The notes: generated by a model not told the origin, from the sequence alone. Positions 21,715-33,753 are shown, counted from the first letter of the stretch. The stretch: DNA of 64,000 bases from Phoronis australis (GCA_002633005.1 NMRA01000135.1:741681-805680); one strand, 5' to 3'. Numbers and translations: made by a program.

Positions 21715-21935
21715 GGGAGCACCCAGGGGCCGCCTCAGTGAAACAAAAAGTCCGAGTAAACGAGACAAAAGTCCACAAAAGGCCACAGGAAGTCGGCTCG
21801 GATGTACAATTTATGGGCCTGAACCCTAGTGGCCTCGTTTTTTCTATAATCCCCGTTGATGTCTTTCAGTAAAAGGTCCGCAAGTCGAAAAATTCGAGCC
21901 CCCTATATTTTAGACTTGGAGCGTGTGTGTATTTA
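21715..21935 (+). repeat. Interspersed repeat family 1, copy 2
   Basis: Shares GCACCCAGG-GG, GCCTCAGTGAAACAAAAAGTC, AAACGAGACAAAAGTCCA, TTTCAGTAAAAGGT and AAAAATTCGAGCCCCCTA with the copy at 2900. It is inserted in duplication copy 2 only. Confidence 0.65.
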
Positions 21936-23176
21936 AGAGGGTGAGTTGTCACTTCTCCAAAACTAAACTCATGAATCACATTTATAGCAACTCCATGACA
22001 GCAAGTAGCAGCATTAAAGTAAATAACAACAGTTTTAAGACTTGACATGTTTCGGTGTCATTTATTCAACACCATCTTTAGAAGTGAGAATAGCTAGGTG
22101 GCCACTGCATCTGGGATTTTCAATGGCGCCTCGTGTGATTGTAAACCGCGGTGACAAAAACTATGGCTCTGCAGCCAAAAATGTGTGGGTTGGGATTAGA
22201 CGGACGAGCTAAAAGGATGCAGACGCATGGTACTGATGGTGGTAACGTTTTTTTTTTATTTTTTAGTCCTCCCGATTTTCAAGGCTGGGTAGCGCGCATG
22301 TTTTGGGCCGTAAAAGTTAAAAGTTTCAGCGTTTTTTGTCATTGGTCATTCTCTGACCGTGATTTCGCCAATAAATCGTTTATTCGCAAGCAATGTGCGG
22401 GACACAGTCACCTGATATATGCGTCATTACACGTTTGGCAAAAGCATTCACCCGCCTTACATGGACATTCAAAAAGGTACATTATGAAACACATTGCTGT
22501 TGGTAACACATTGGTGCAGCAGTTTATTTCACTTGATTTCAGGAAATGTCTGTTTACACATTCACCCGTGTCGTTGAAATGCGGTTAATGTTTTTCTATT
22601 TCCAGTCCTGTTATGTGATTAATGTGTTGTTATTTAAACAAGTATTGCTAGGTCACAAAATTTGTAGGCTTTTCTAAAAAAATGCGGAGACCATAAAAAA
22701 TAATCCTGCGTGAAAGTGAGTTTTTTTCGTTCTTGGTGATTTAATGTAATTTGAATCTCTCGTAGGGCTGTTTCACGAACGAATTGTGTTGGCTAATCAA
22801 GCCGAAAAGTATATAGAAAATTGATACAATAGGTTATGCAACCACAAGCCCTTCCTTAAAATATATTTTATTTCCCCGCGTCCTATTCAGTTATCCTCAC
22901 TTCTCTCGGTATGAGGTTGGGAAAACCTGGTGTTGTGTTGTTGTTTTTCGTTATTGTGGCGCGCTCACTGATGTTTCTAATGTTGATAAATAAAACATTT
23001 GAGGCTTTACTCGGTGCAGCATTCGAGTCTAATTACACATCCGAATAAAACACGTGTTATATTTGTTACACTACATATGTTTTGATATGAGTGGATGACG
23101 GCCGAAATTGCTGTGCATAGCAAGCGAAGCCGATAATATTCTCCTAGTATGAAAGGCGTGTAGTTCGACATATTTT

Positions 23177-24345
23177 CGCAAGAGGGGACGTGTAAGAACG
23201 AGTTTTGAATTGATTTTGTGCGATCGCATTGTGAATTTAAAAGAATGTTATAAGTATTTGGGTGTAACTCTGAACGAGTTTATGGATTTCAGTTTGACAG
23301 CTGAGATACCGGCAGACTCCGCGTCTAGAGCTTTGGGAGCTCTGGTGAGCAAGTACAAACATATTGGTAACATGGATTTCAACAGTTACGGTAAATGTTT
23401 TGAAATGTCAGTAGCTTCAATTCTAGAATATGGGTCTGGAATTTGGGGATACTCTCAATACTCCAAATGCGAAATGACCAGAACGAGATTACTACGCATA
23501 GTTTTAGGGGTTCAGAAGTATGCTGCCAATGCAGTACTTTACGGCGACTCAGGTTGGCCAAATTCACACTACAAACAACATGAAAATATGGCAAGGCTCT
23601 GGAATCGTTTAGTTCTTATGTATGAAAGCAGAATTGCAAAAAGTCTTTTTATGGGACCTTAAACATCGGAAGTCCTGCAATTGGTCAAGTTCAATATTTA
23701 AAATTATGGAGAAATGCGATTTTTTAGAAAATTTCAGGAACAAACAAATTGTGTCTCTCGAAAACTTCAAAACATTCAGGTTCCAGTTAGAAGAGTTAAA
23801 CTGGTTGAAAATAATCACTGAAAAGCCAAAACTGTGGTTATATAGGTCTGTTAAGAGTGACTATTGTGTAGAAGAGTATTTGCGTCTGCCGGTGTCTCAG
23901 AGGTCCGTCATAGCTCGATTGAGAGCAGGTATTCTACCATTAGAGGTTGAGCTGGGGCGGTACTTCGGAATTCCTGTGAATGAACGGATTTGTCGTGTTT
24001 GTAAAAACGGAATTGAAGATTAAGTTCATTTCATTTTTGAATGTGAAAAATATACTCACATTCGACCAATGGCATTTTTTATACAGAATTCTGCCCTACC
24101 TCAAATATTCCAAAATAACTTGAAAGGTCTAGCGAAATTCATTCAAGACGCTCTGCTGCTTAGAAGTAAGTATTTGTTTATAAACTAGTCTGAAGTGATC
24201 ATATTTGAGCGTGTGCATTATGATATGTAATGGTTTAATTATTGTTAGGTAATCCCATTGAGGCTGGGTGGTGTGGTGAATATTCTGTCTTTGAGATTGT
24301 ATTTACTGGCACCCTTATGTCACTATAATAAATGAATAATAATAA
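23177..24345 (+). mobile_element. 5'-truncated non-LTR retrotransposon, C-terminal RT part
   Basis: Interrupts the tandem duplication copy 2, so its borders are visible by comparison with copy 1 at about 18040. Translation from 23180 gives CYKYLGVTLNEF and SILEYGSGIWGYSQYSKC, the thumb/C-terminal region of LINE reverse transcriptases. After a frameshift near 23620-23660 it continues with RLRAGILPLEVELGRYFGIP and ERICRVCKNGIED, then a TAA where Glu or Asp is expected, then VHFIFECEKYTHI. That C-x2-C...H-x4-C pattern is the usual LINE C-terminal zinc knuckle. It ends in an AATAATAATA tail. ATATTT at both borders is a possible target duplication. Confidence 0.75.
23210..24023 (+). pseudogene. 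LINE reverse-transcriptase C-terminus, frameshifted
   Basis: Two overlapping open frames: 23210-23662 (150 codons) and 23622-24023 (133 codons). They are one ancestral protein split by a frameshift, followed by an in-frame stop inside the zinc-knuckle region at 24021. The RT catalytic YADD motif is missing because of the 5' truncation, so the copy is dead. Confidence 0.7.
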
Positions 24346-24458
24346 TATTTACACCACATATCAAAGTTTTGAAATCCACATTTTTCGGCAATCATTTGCA
24401 GTAATCGTGTCACGTGCCCGTTCAATAGCCTAGGTTATTACACGGCCAAGTGACAACC

Positions 24459-24743
24459 GTGCCAAATGACGTCGCATGGGGGTAGCAAGGTATTGTTTAA
24501 CTCGCGACACCCTAGCGAGGGACGTAAGCGCATCGCATGGTTATCGCCTATGGGACACTACCATTGTTTTCCTTTGTTGTGTCTTGTTGGATATAACAAA
24601 ACAGGTCTCATGGATATCTCTTGGGTGCACATCGGCCGGTTACCGATACATGCTTGCCATTCTCTTATATAACACTCAACAATGGATACACCAATCTGCT
24701 GATCTCTGTGCGACCATTTTAATAGCGACTTAGTTTCCCGTGG
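24459..24743. other. Insert specific to duplication copy 2
   Basis: About 285 bp between GTGACAACC and CACGGACGTATC that copy 1 lacks at 18150. Open in two + frames (24466-24672, 24476-24733) without recognisable domain. Origin unknown. Confidence 0.4.
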
Positions 24744-24781
24744 TTCACGGACGTATCAAGACATATGCGGTATGATTGAAT

Positions 24782-24878
24782 TGCTGTTGCTGCTCCCGCC
24801 GCCGCCGCTGCTGCTGACGCTGCTCCGCCACAGTCGATGCTGCTGCTGTTATTGCTGCTGCTGCTGCTGCTGCTGTAG
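24782..24878. repeat. CTG/CCG trinucleotide microsatellite
   Basis: Imperfect (CTG)n with a CCGCCGCCG block. It sits between the tandem segment and the left inverted-duplication arm. Confidence 0.9.
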
Positions 24879-27785
24879 CTGGTAATAAAATACCAACCTC
24901 TGTTGCTTATACATTTTAAAAGGCGACACGAATGAGTAATAGATTTTAATTAATTTTAAATATATACACCTGAGACACCAGACAAGGCCTACAACTTTTT
25001 ATTGCTAAAGTACGTGTAATTGTAGATAAAATTGCGAGTTTTAATGATGCGTTGACAAGTTAGATCTTGCCAAATACACGTAATGTTAATAAAAATTTCA
25101 CCATAAATCAGAATTTTGGCATGCTCGTGCCTAGTGTGACTTGTGACGCGTCCTTGTTTTCAATTCAACTTGCTTTTTGCACGCCCCGTTGCTGCAGTGG
25201 CAGATATAGGATTTTACAGCGGATCCCAATTTCAGTTTACGTTCTTAACTGCACGTAGTGTATTTCATCCTTAAAGGTTTTTGATAATTAATTAGTTAAA
25301 GCTTGTTCTTTATGAACGGCGACAAGAACTTCTCTGAATATACTCGCTCTTACAGAAACGGAAATAAAGTTTAATCACACATCATCCTCAAAAGGGGTCG
25401 GGCACAAAACTGAACTAACATTAGCCTAAAGGTACCAGTAATCGTCATAACTACCATCAATCAAAATCTCCTTGGAAAATACTTGTACGGTAGGCGGCAG
25501 TTGCCGAAATAGTTGTGAACTGTTTCTGGGTTTCTTGTTTGGTAGTTAAAGTTGCCTTCGAACCAATCCGATAGTCTTGTAAATCGTAATAACTAGTAAC
25601 GTGTAATACGAGCAGTGAGTGAACGGTATTGAATTGTGAGGATTTGACTGATTTTCTATTTTAAGCTCAATAAAATACGAAAGCTATTTAAGTTTTTTGT
25701 GAGGAAATGTACCTTATTTTGTAAGTATTTTGTAAAAAGCCTACCTTTGGGCGATACAATCCGTATCTGCCGCTTATATAGGTTATCACACACCGGGGTA
25801 TACTGCCATAAAAGAGCAACAAGGCCCGTGCAGCTTAGAAGGTGTATTTTTCTCGATTAAATTGTCCTCGAAATGGTGGCTTTTCTAACAGAATTCCATG
25901 CAAATGGAAATAGGAACTCCACAAAAGGGCCGTTTTCCAAAAACACAATTCCACTACCTTTTTGTATGTTCTCTATGTTTTTAATCCATTGTTGTTAAAG
26001 ATTTACTAAGATTTAGCTGTCCAAGAATTTATACAACTACGAAAGTGTCAGGTTTATGAATTGAATTTAAAGCTTTAAAATAATGCAAATAACAAAATAT
26101 TAATAAGATTGCTAAAGTGACCTTAAATACGGCTAATACCGTAAATGTTTTCATTGCACACCATTTCAGGCACGTTGCCTGTTGCACATGCTTGTGTCCC
26201 ATCCTCGTTAGAATACCTTGAAAACATTATGTAAGACGACATTCTTGATGCTAATTCAAAACCTCGTTTTCAATTTGAGACCCCCCAGTCTGCACTCTTT
26301 TTCATATTAAAGATGCCATGTCTCACTTAATACGTGAATATTCAAATTTGTAGCAAGCCCTACCAAGTGACTGGAGAGCAGCGTGTGTACAAGTACAATC
26401 AGAAAAAGAAACAACTTGTAAATAAATTGCGATTTTAAAGAAGACACTCCAGCTGATACATCTAAAAACAGGTGCTGACATATAAAAATCTTTCCTAGTA
26501 ATACCAAATATTACTCAACTGTTATTTGATAATGAACTAAACTAATAGTAAAAACTGTGCCTTGCTTTATTAGGGTAGCGACAATGCTGCTGGGTCTCCC
26601 AGGGATTCCCGTGTCGTACTAAGAAATGTGGACGAGAAGTGCTTGCAAATACCTTGAATTTGCACTGCTAGAGATGTAACATGACATGATGTTGAATACT
26701 GTCCAAGGTGACGGCAAAATGAAATTGCGGAACCAATGCTTTTGTTGTGGTCACCGTGAGGTCTCAATGAGTGTTGGCCAAGGAGCCAGACCTCAGTTGT
26801 CGGTGGCCTTCAGCTTCTGTACACACTAAGATCTTTACCTTTAACACAAAGCTCGATTTAAGCTGGAGCGGCCCTCGGATACTTAATGGTAGTCGACGTG
26901 CCTACAATTAGGGCTAGTCAAGTGGGCACTCAGAAACAAAGCAGGACATTGTAATACGTTGTTCAGAGGGAATCAAGGTAACAGCCGAAGTGGAATACAA
27001 ACGGTTGTCATTCGTCTTAATTAGTTGCTAAATGACTCGGCACTCCAGCTTGAATCGTTGTGATGTTTTCTTTAAATCGCACTTTATTTACAAATTGTTT
27101 CTTCTCCTCACTTTGCTTGTGCACACAGTTTTCTAGGCGCTTGCTTTAAATTTGAATATTCACAATTCCAATGAGACATAGCGTCTTTAATAGCATTTTA
27201 ACTCAATTTCTGACATTCTTACACTTCCATTTATTTTCAGTTGTAACTCGATTAAAATTGATGGCGCGCGTTATGTGAGAATTATGTCTTTATCTCCTCC
27301 CAATTACCAAAGTTACGAAGATGTTTTCAAAGCATGGGCATTTTTGGGGTTCGCGCGTGTAGCGGAAAATTTGAACAAAATTGCTGGTGTCATCAGTTGT
27401 TTCCCGATGCGCTGAGGTCGTAGCCGTTTTTATTACTGGATATGGTCTTCCATAATATAGTAGATCCGACTTGGAATCAAACCCACAATAGCGTAGTAAA
27501 CACTACACGTCGAGAGGTTGTAACTCCCAAAACTGTTGACCTTTGAACTTGAGCTTGCGCACTTTGTTGTCGCACACAAAACAGATTGACATTAAATTTG
27601 AAATGTTTTCCCTGGCAAAAAATAACCCATTTTCCAGGGGTAAATGAACTATGCGAATCATGAAATAAGTCATCGTGGACACTTCCTCGCCATGGCAGTT
27701 GTACCATAACATTGCACATCCATAAATTTGAGGCCTCGATTGAATTTCAATCAGTCTCTCATATGAGTCTATTTGACCGAGCAAG

Positions 27786-30045
27786 ATGAAATTGGTAAGA
27801 AGTGTTCAAACTGATAATTAATTTCAATCTTTAATGCCAGGATTTGTATTGGAAATTATCAATTTTCTTGGTTTTCACGGCGGTGCTCCCTCTTTGAGTA
27901 TTCAACAAACAAGTTTTGTTTTAGTTAAATAACTCTACAAATTAGTTTCGTTGATTGCTTTGGCTGAAAAAAATAGAAAAAATCTTCCGCGAGAGTAAAC
28001 TCCAGCACCACGCATTTGGAATGAAATAGGTAATAACATTTTAAGGGTTTTGCTTTTACTGCGTTGCACTTTAAATGAACGACTATTAACATTTTTCTTA
28101 AAGTTAAAACTTTTACTGTAAACTAATCTCCATGCATGGTTTTTGAAAATCCTTGAATAATCTTCTTTTGTTTCCACCAACCTAGAACATAGAATGAGTT
28201 TCAGCAATAGCAAGATAAAACTGAAACATTCGTAAATTGCATATCTGTTCGTTTACTTTTCAAAACAATTGTAAGTCTAAAACCTGTTTGCATAACCAAA
28301 AGTTCAAAATCTGGTAAAGGTCTATATTAAGTTCTGCTTATCTAAAAACCGTTTTTGTCGTAATAGCATCATTTTGAATGATTTCAGTAAATTTGATTTG
28401 TGTTCTATTAAGTTTTCACTTAAAATGAAGCTCAAGCACTGTTAACTGTGTAAAGATACAAGCAATCGGAGGCCCGATAGTAGCAAGTGGAAACTAATTA
28501 GATCACGTGTTCTTACTAATCTTGCAAGAAGCTAGCCCAATGAAAGGTAGCCTAAGAGAGCGTTGTATAGTTGCAATAGGCTTGCGAGTAAAGATAGTGA
28601 GGTGATATGCTTCCCTTCTAGTGACTCTCGAAGATTCGCGTGGTCTCGCTTTTCTCTCAAAAGAATTGCTGTACAAAACGCATTCTACATTACGAGACAT
28701 TTGACTCCATTTTGATTTGCCTTTTGTGCAAAATTAAACTGAAACTCACTTTACTTACGCAAAATGAGTGCAAGGGTGTGTTTACGTAAAGTGGCTCAAG
28801 GATGTATTTACAGGCTCCTAACTATGCTAATGTATAGCAGATAATCTACTCTAAACGAAGTACAGTTGTATTCATTGACAACTTGTAAGTGTGAAAACAA
28901 AAAAAAATTCTGCAAATAGGTGCCCTTTACACTAATGACGTGCCTCACTTTGTCATATAGCCAGCATCGTGCAGTGTTATTCCACAACACCACGTCATGA
29001 TACTTACTAGACACGGTTCAGTGATTTGCGGAGGATCATATTCGCCACAGAACTCGTTCTTAAAAACATTTAGCAATTTTCAACCTACTTCTTCATATTT
29101 ACATCGTCGCTATATGCTGTGTTTTGAACTAATTAGGCCAAGCAATCACAGAGATAAGGTATTAACGTGCAGTTCCACCTGAAAACTTTTAAGTTTTAAG
29201 TTTATGTCTTAAGACATAAATTTGGTGTAACACTCACTGGTCACAATTACAGAATAGGCTTACCACAGTGTAGCCATATTTCATACAAGTATTCATGGTA
29301 GCTATTAGTTTATGGATATATTCAGAGACTTTGTACTTTGTGCTGAATTGACATCTATTTTTTCAGAAATATTTGGGTCGAGCGTAAGACCAAGTAGTTT
29401 TGAGTCATTTTTCCTAAAACAGACTCTAGGTGTAATTTCAAACACATTTTTTGTTTTTCTCTTAAAACTTTATTGAATGACGTGGGTCGAAGTACTTACA
29501 ATATTTCAAATGTTTATCAAACTCAAGTCCCATTGACGGAACACTAGACTTAGAAATTATGTCCCTGTAGAACAACTACTTAAATTTGACTTGCACGACT
29601 AGTTGTTTCAGCTACTGTCATTTGCAGATCTATGTATATTGCATTTTAGATCTTCGTATACGCTCTCCTGGCGTGTGTCGCAGGGTTGCTTCAAGCTGGC
29701 GATGCCAAAATGTACGGCATCATGGAAGGCAACGTCGATAACACAGATCCCAGCGAACGTTCAGTAGAAGAGGGCGATGATCAAGGCAACGAAGAAGTTG
29801 TCGAACAGCCAGATTTCAGCGCTCGAACAGTGGAGGACTCGTTGGAAGACGACGACAGCGAATCCGACCCTTCCGCTCGCTCTGAAACTGACGTTATGCC
29901 TGACAGCGTTGATGTACACAAAAGATTGTTTCCAGGGAATTGTACGATCTACCGAAGGCGGTTCATTTTGTATCTCCGAATAAACGGGAAGCTTTACCGA
30001 CTACGCCATGTATACATAAGCCACTGGTGTCGCGTCCCAGGGTAA
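27786..30045 (+). CDS. Secreted cationic hairpin-peptide precursor (antimicrobial-peptide-like), left copy
   Basis: Two coding exons. Exon 1 ends 27786-27794 (ATGAAATTG, then donor GTAAGAAGT). Exon 2 is 29650-30045, after acceptor TATTGCATTTTAG. Both join in phase 0. The 134-residue product starts MKL-IFVYALLACVAGLLQA, a textbook signal peptide (1-19). An acidic pro-region follows (20-93; SLEDDDSESD, about one third Asp+Glu), then Lys-Arg (94-95), then a 39-residue C-terminal peptide. That peptide has two Cys spaced C-x28-C, RRRFILYLR, an NG turn, KLYRLRHVYI, and a final RVPG whose Gly could give an amide. Alternating hydrophobic and Arg residues either side of NG suggest an amphipathic beta-hairpin closed by a disulfide, as in arenicin-type antimicrobial peptides; that likeness is in architecture only. 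A neuropeptide or other secreted ligand is the alternative. AATAAA follows at 30093. Confidence 0.7.
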
Positions 30046-30092
30046 GGCGTTTTAAGCTGAGAGTTGAATCTCCAGGTAGTAAATTGTCAAAA

Positions 30093-30098
30093 AATAAA
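30093..30098 (+). terminator. Poly(A) signal of the left peptide gene
   Basis: AATAAA 48 bp after the stop codon, in a context (AATAAAATGAAG) that is conserved in the right copy at 54312-54307. Confidence 0.7.
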
Positions 30099-30243
30099 AT
30101 GAAGATGGGGAACTTTACTTGACATTCTGCCTTGTGCTTACGAAAAACGTCAAAAATTGTCAATACTCTGCGTTGTAACGAGGTCTCATATATAATTAAA
30201 ATGCATTATTTTCAAACGTGAAACGACAGAACCTTTAATTTAA

Positions 30244-30593
30244 AGGATACTAAACCCTGTTTTGATGATTTCAACCAATCCTCAGTCTGCCATCTCCTAA
30301 TGGATTATTGGCGTCAATTTTGAAAGATAAAAGTTGGAATCAACTAAAACTCTAATCTGACAAACTGGACATCGCGGTCCTTTGTGGGTGGTCTTTTCCC
30401 ATTGTTGCCGTGTAATTCGCTAAAAGTTTAGGTCACGCTTGCCCGTTTAGCAGACTTTGCAAGCAGTTTTCAAAATTTCCTCTACACTTTTGAGGGTTGC
30501 CGAGGGTTACTGCGCATTATTCGTTTCAGAGACCTGGATGGGAAAGTCGTTTCAAGTATCTGTTGATAGGCTAAAACCGAGTTTGATATCCTT
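30244..30593 (+). mobile_element. TTAA-flanked MITE, copy 1
   Basis: TTAA, then AGGATACTAAACC; at the other end GAGTTTGATATCCTT, then TTAA. Inverted termini plus TTAA target sites. The right duplication arm lacks it, so it inserted after the duplication. An inverted relative is at 38856-39183 (shared GTTTCAGAGA and TTCAAA-TTTCC blocks). AGG termini and TTAA fit a Kolobok-driven MITE; piggyBac is the alternative. Confidence 0.75.
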
Positions 30594-30916
30594 TTAAACT
30601 TTAAATGGTTAAATTCGTCAGGGAGGATTACTAAAGGGGATAGTGTTTTGCTTTTGTTTCACGTGACTGTCACGCTGCGTGTGTTGATTCGGTGACGGCG
30701 GTGGTGCATGTTCTTGTCCAGATACCTGCTTCCCTTCCTGAACGGTAGATGTCGTGATATTTGCTTTACGCAGAGGTCTATGGACTGAAGAGTCTGCTCT
30801 GAGGGTATCGTAGCTCAGAATAGCCGAAGAAAAACGTAAATCTTAGCATGTTGGTGTCTCTGCGTCACCTCTCACTACTTGACAAAACTTATCCAAAGCT
30901 TCTACTGAAAACATGC

Positions 30917-31530
30917 TCAATCAAAATATATATTCATATCTTCATGTACCAAATACAGTGCCCACTGTGAGATTCGCCGCATTATTAAATGAGCTATGGT
31001 TACGCGGTGAGACTTGAGTGAGTTGGTTACTTTTCTATTTGCAGAGAAATTTGCGAGTTTCGCGGTAGGAATGGAAAATGTTACACTCGCCGATTCCGAG
31101 TTCGCACCATCGCCAGGTGCATGAGATGTAGCAAATGGGTTAGAGTTTGGTTCATTTTGGTAAGATGTTGCTGCGTCCGCTTTAAACTTGGCTAAAGAAC
31201 AGATGGCTACAGAGACGACCTGTGAAGAGCTTACCACAATGGGAAGTGAAAAAACATGGCAATGAAACGTATTATAATTTTCTGGCATTGTTTTGTTAAT
31301 ATTTCGAGCTTTTCGCACATGTAATTTCTGGATGTGTCTAGAATTCATTTAAGCTAGAATAGCTTTTAATATTTTTTGTGCACCTGTGTGTTAAGGTCAA
31401 GGACTTTTGAGAAAAACTCACGCTGTTGGGTCTACATGAAGTGCTGTTTCCAAGGTAACACTTTCAACTGCCAAAATGTTTTGTTAACTGTCCACCTGAC
31501 AACAAGACATTCAAATAAAACCTGCTTCAT
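30917..31530 (-). CDS. Possible second small secreted protein, left copy
   Basis: Tentative two-exon model on the minus strand: exon 1 31530-31522 (ATGAAGCAG, then GT), exon 2 31219-30917 after acceptor CTCTTCACAG, joined in phase 0, giving 103 residues. MKQ-VVSVAICSLAKFKA could be a short signal peptide. A Ser/Asn-rich stretch (TSYQNEPNSNP, PGDGANSESAS) and a basic segment (SHRVTIAHLIMRRISQW) follow. The SYQNEP and PGDGANSESAS blocks are conserved in the right arm, where a 1-bp loss breaks the frame. The gene is convergent with the hairpin-peptide gene. The exon-1 donor (GTTTTA) is weak and no family is recognised. Confidence 0.3.
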
Positions 31531-31565
31531 TTTCACTACGTAATAGTGTTAACTTTTACTTTAAA

Positions 31566-32800
31566 CACAAATGGCACATATTCGTTACATAGCCAACATT
31601 TCAACTCCAACGAGAGCTATCTAGCCTGTGTATGAACCTCTTTCAGTGAGCGCGGAGACAAACATTCGAAACACTATTTTATTTTTTTTATTCTCAAATT
31701 TCCTCCCAAAGTGTTTAATATCTCAGTCTGCGCATATGCGCACTTTATTCACTTAAACGAGACACTCTACTGTTGCCTGGAAGTGCGCACGTCACTAGAC
31801 TCGATGCACTTTCCACTCGCTCGAAAACTACTACGAACAAATTGAAAAATTGTGAGTCGTTTCACATGTAAACCGCTATGCATGACCGCAGAAACTTTAC
31901 TCCATCCCAACGTATTTTTGGTCCTTTACTTCCAGCGATAAAGAAAGCGAGGATCCGAAAAAAGGTGCAGAAGCACGCAAAATTGACACTTTTTAGCCCA
32001 AAACTATTTTTGATCACACAAATGCTAGTAAGACATATCAATCCAACACTAGATTCAGAAAAACAAATATCGTGGAAATTCAAAAAACGTGGTCCAAAAG
32101 TGTCGCCATGTCAGTAATTTTTTGCAATTCTGGGGTTGCAGGGTCCATATGAAATCGCAGCAGATTTCTCATTCGCTACGCAGAAATGCAAAAAATGCTC
32201 TGAGGAGGGGAGGGGAGGGAGGCGGCCGCCATCTTGAAGAAAAGTGTATCTACAGCGGAACTAGTGGACTTTTCTCATTCCCAACATGATAACAAACAAA
32301 AGCAAACTGTATTCACAGAACTTGATAGTAGAGCCTAGTACCTCAAATTAACCGTGGCCACAAGTACAATCTAACTGTACTGTGCCACCAAAGAATGTGT
32401 CTTTTAAGGAGAATGTTTGCCGTATGGCTGAAGTTCTACATGTAGGCTCACATGTGTGGCGAAGATGTTGCAGTTTCAGTGTCTCTGTAAAACGCTCTTG
32501 CGAAAACACCAGTGTTTTAAGGCCCGGCAGACAAACATCCTGGCTGTGAACGGGTCATTTTTGCCACAAGTTAGTTTTGTTTCCTTACCACGCGAGTCGC
32601 TTTTCATGCAATAAGTGTGATCTTCGTTATGTCAACATGCGGTAACTTTGACGAATGACAACCACCTTAAATGGGTATAAACCAGCGTTCCGTCAAAGAA
32701 GTGAAGTTTTCATTCAGACCGCTTACCGAGTTCTGTACTTGGATGAGACTGAATTCTGTAGCTGTTTTGACCTCTTAACCCCTGAGACCAGGCTCAGCGC
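31566..32800. other. Intergenic stretch between the duplication arms
   Basis: No ORF with a domain. G-rich patch AGGGGAGGGGAGGGAGG at 32204. Confidence 0.35.
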
Positions 32801-32802
32801 AT

Positions 32803-32915
32803 CATGACACACCATCTTGACCCACCATCATGACGCACCGTCATGACGCACCGTCATGACGCACCGTCACGACACACCGTCACGACACACCATCACGACA
32901 CACCGTCATGACAGT
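32803..32915. repeat. 13-bp tandem repeat (CATGACGCACCGT)
   Basis: About eight copies of CAT/CAC-GAC-RCACC-GT/AT, partly exact (CGTCATGACGCAC three times in a row). Confidence 0.9.
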
Positions 32916-33318
32916 TTGTAGAGCCTAGTCTAAAGCCATAAAAATTGTCAGCTCTGTCGAACCCCTCAGTGAAATCATAACGTGACTAGTTTGACACACC
33001 CTAGCTAGGCCCTACTTCTGGAAAAAACGTGAGACCAATTTCATAACGGAAACAGAAACCTATTTTTGTATGAAAGGCGGGTTAATAGCCGCTTTAAACT
33101 TTTGCTAACAGCTAGGACTACGTTCCTTCGGATTCTCTTACTAGTTCATTCAAAATTTCCTGCAGGGATATCAAGCTCAGGTAACTGTCGGTGTTTCGTC
33201 AATTGTCTACGGCAGGCTGGTTCTAAGGGAGAGAGAATACAATACGAATTTCAAAGTGTAAAACGATCATACTATACTCGTGAAATTTTCAAATAGAAAT
33301 GTGGACATGTACTCCTGT

Positions 33319-33753
33319 GCCCGGTTGCATGAAACAGTCCCAAATAGGGACTCAACTAAGTTACCCAAGTCCACTGCGTATTTTTGGACTTGTGAAAACA
33401 TCGATAGCCCTTTCTTGTATTGTTTTAGTTTCATTTCTAAATGAACTTTTGACTTTGATTCAAATAGAGAGTGAACTCTACGTTGAATTGTCAATATTGT
33501 CGAAAATGGTTAGGGATCTTTTCATGCATCACCCCCAATTTACGGACTGAGTCCCTAATTATTTTCAATGAACTCTGTGCTCAGTGTTTAGTTATATTAT
33601 TAGAAAATGTCATTAATCAAATAGGAGCTCATCATAAAGATGAAATGATAGAAAAATATTACATCCGTGAGTCCATAAAGACACAAATACGCAAAAAAAA
33701 CCCCTAGGGACCTTAGTTGAGTCCATTTTGGAACTGTTTCTTGCAACCGGCCA
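33319..33753 (+). mobile_element. MITE family 2 (long terminal inverted repeats), copy 1
   Basis: Starts CCCGGTTGCATGAAACAGTC and continues CCAAATAGGGACTCAACTAAG. Ends CCTTAGTTGAGTCC...AACTGTTTCTTGCAACCGGCC, the imperfect reverse complement over about 44 bp. The interior holds a 78-codon ORF (33471-33707, ESLIIFNELC), probably meaningless. A repeat of this at 34328-34762 is the allelic duplicate; a third, independent copy is at 48720. Confidence 0.75.

Larger units (their letters stand above)
21292..24775 (+). repeat. Tandem segmental duplication, copy 2
   Basis: Homologous to 15605-18193. It starts at TTAAGTAAGTCACGGCTGAG (copy 1: TTTAAGTAAGCCACGGCTGAG at 15609) and ends at CGTATCAAGACATATGCGG. 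Insertions relative to copy 1: a retrotransposon at 23177-24345 and unrelated sequence at about 24459-24743. Confidence 0.85.
24900..31565 (+). repeat. Left arm of a large inverted duplication
   Basis: Matches the reverse complement of 53175-59700 in order. Anchors: GGCGACACGAATGAGTAATA (24921 / 59692), CTTGCCAAATACACGTAATG (25066 / 59550), the peptide gene (27786-30045 / 56360-54364), GATGGTGCGAA and the neighbouring ORF (31110 / 53615), and AAGCAGGTTTTATT-GAATGTCTT (31515 / 53235). Divergence is clear (many substitutions and indels; a TTAA MITE at 30244 exists only here), so this is an old genomic duplication and not an assembly artefact. Confidence 0.85.
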
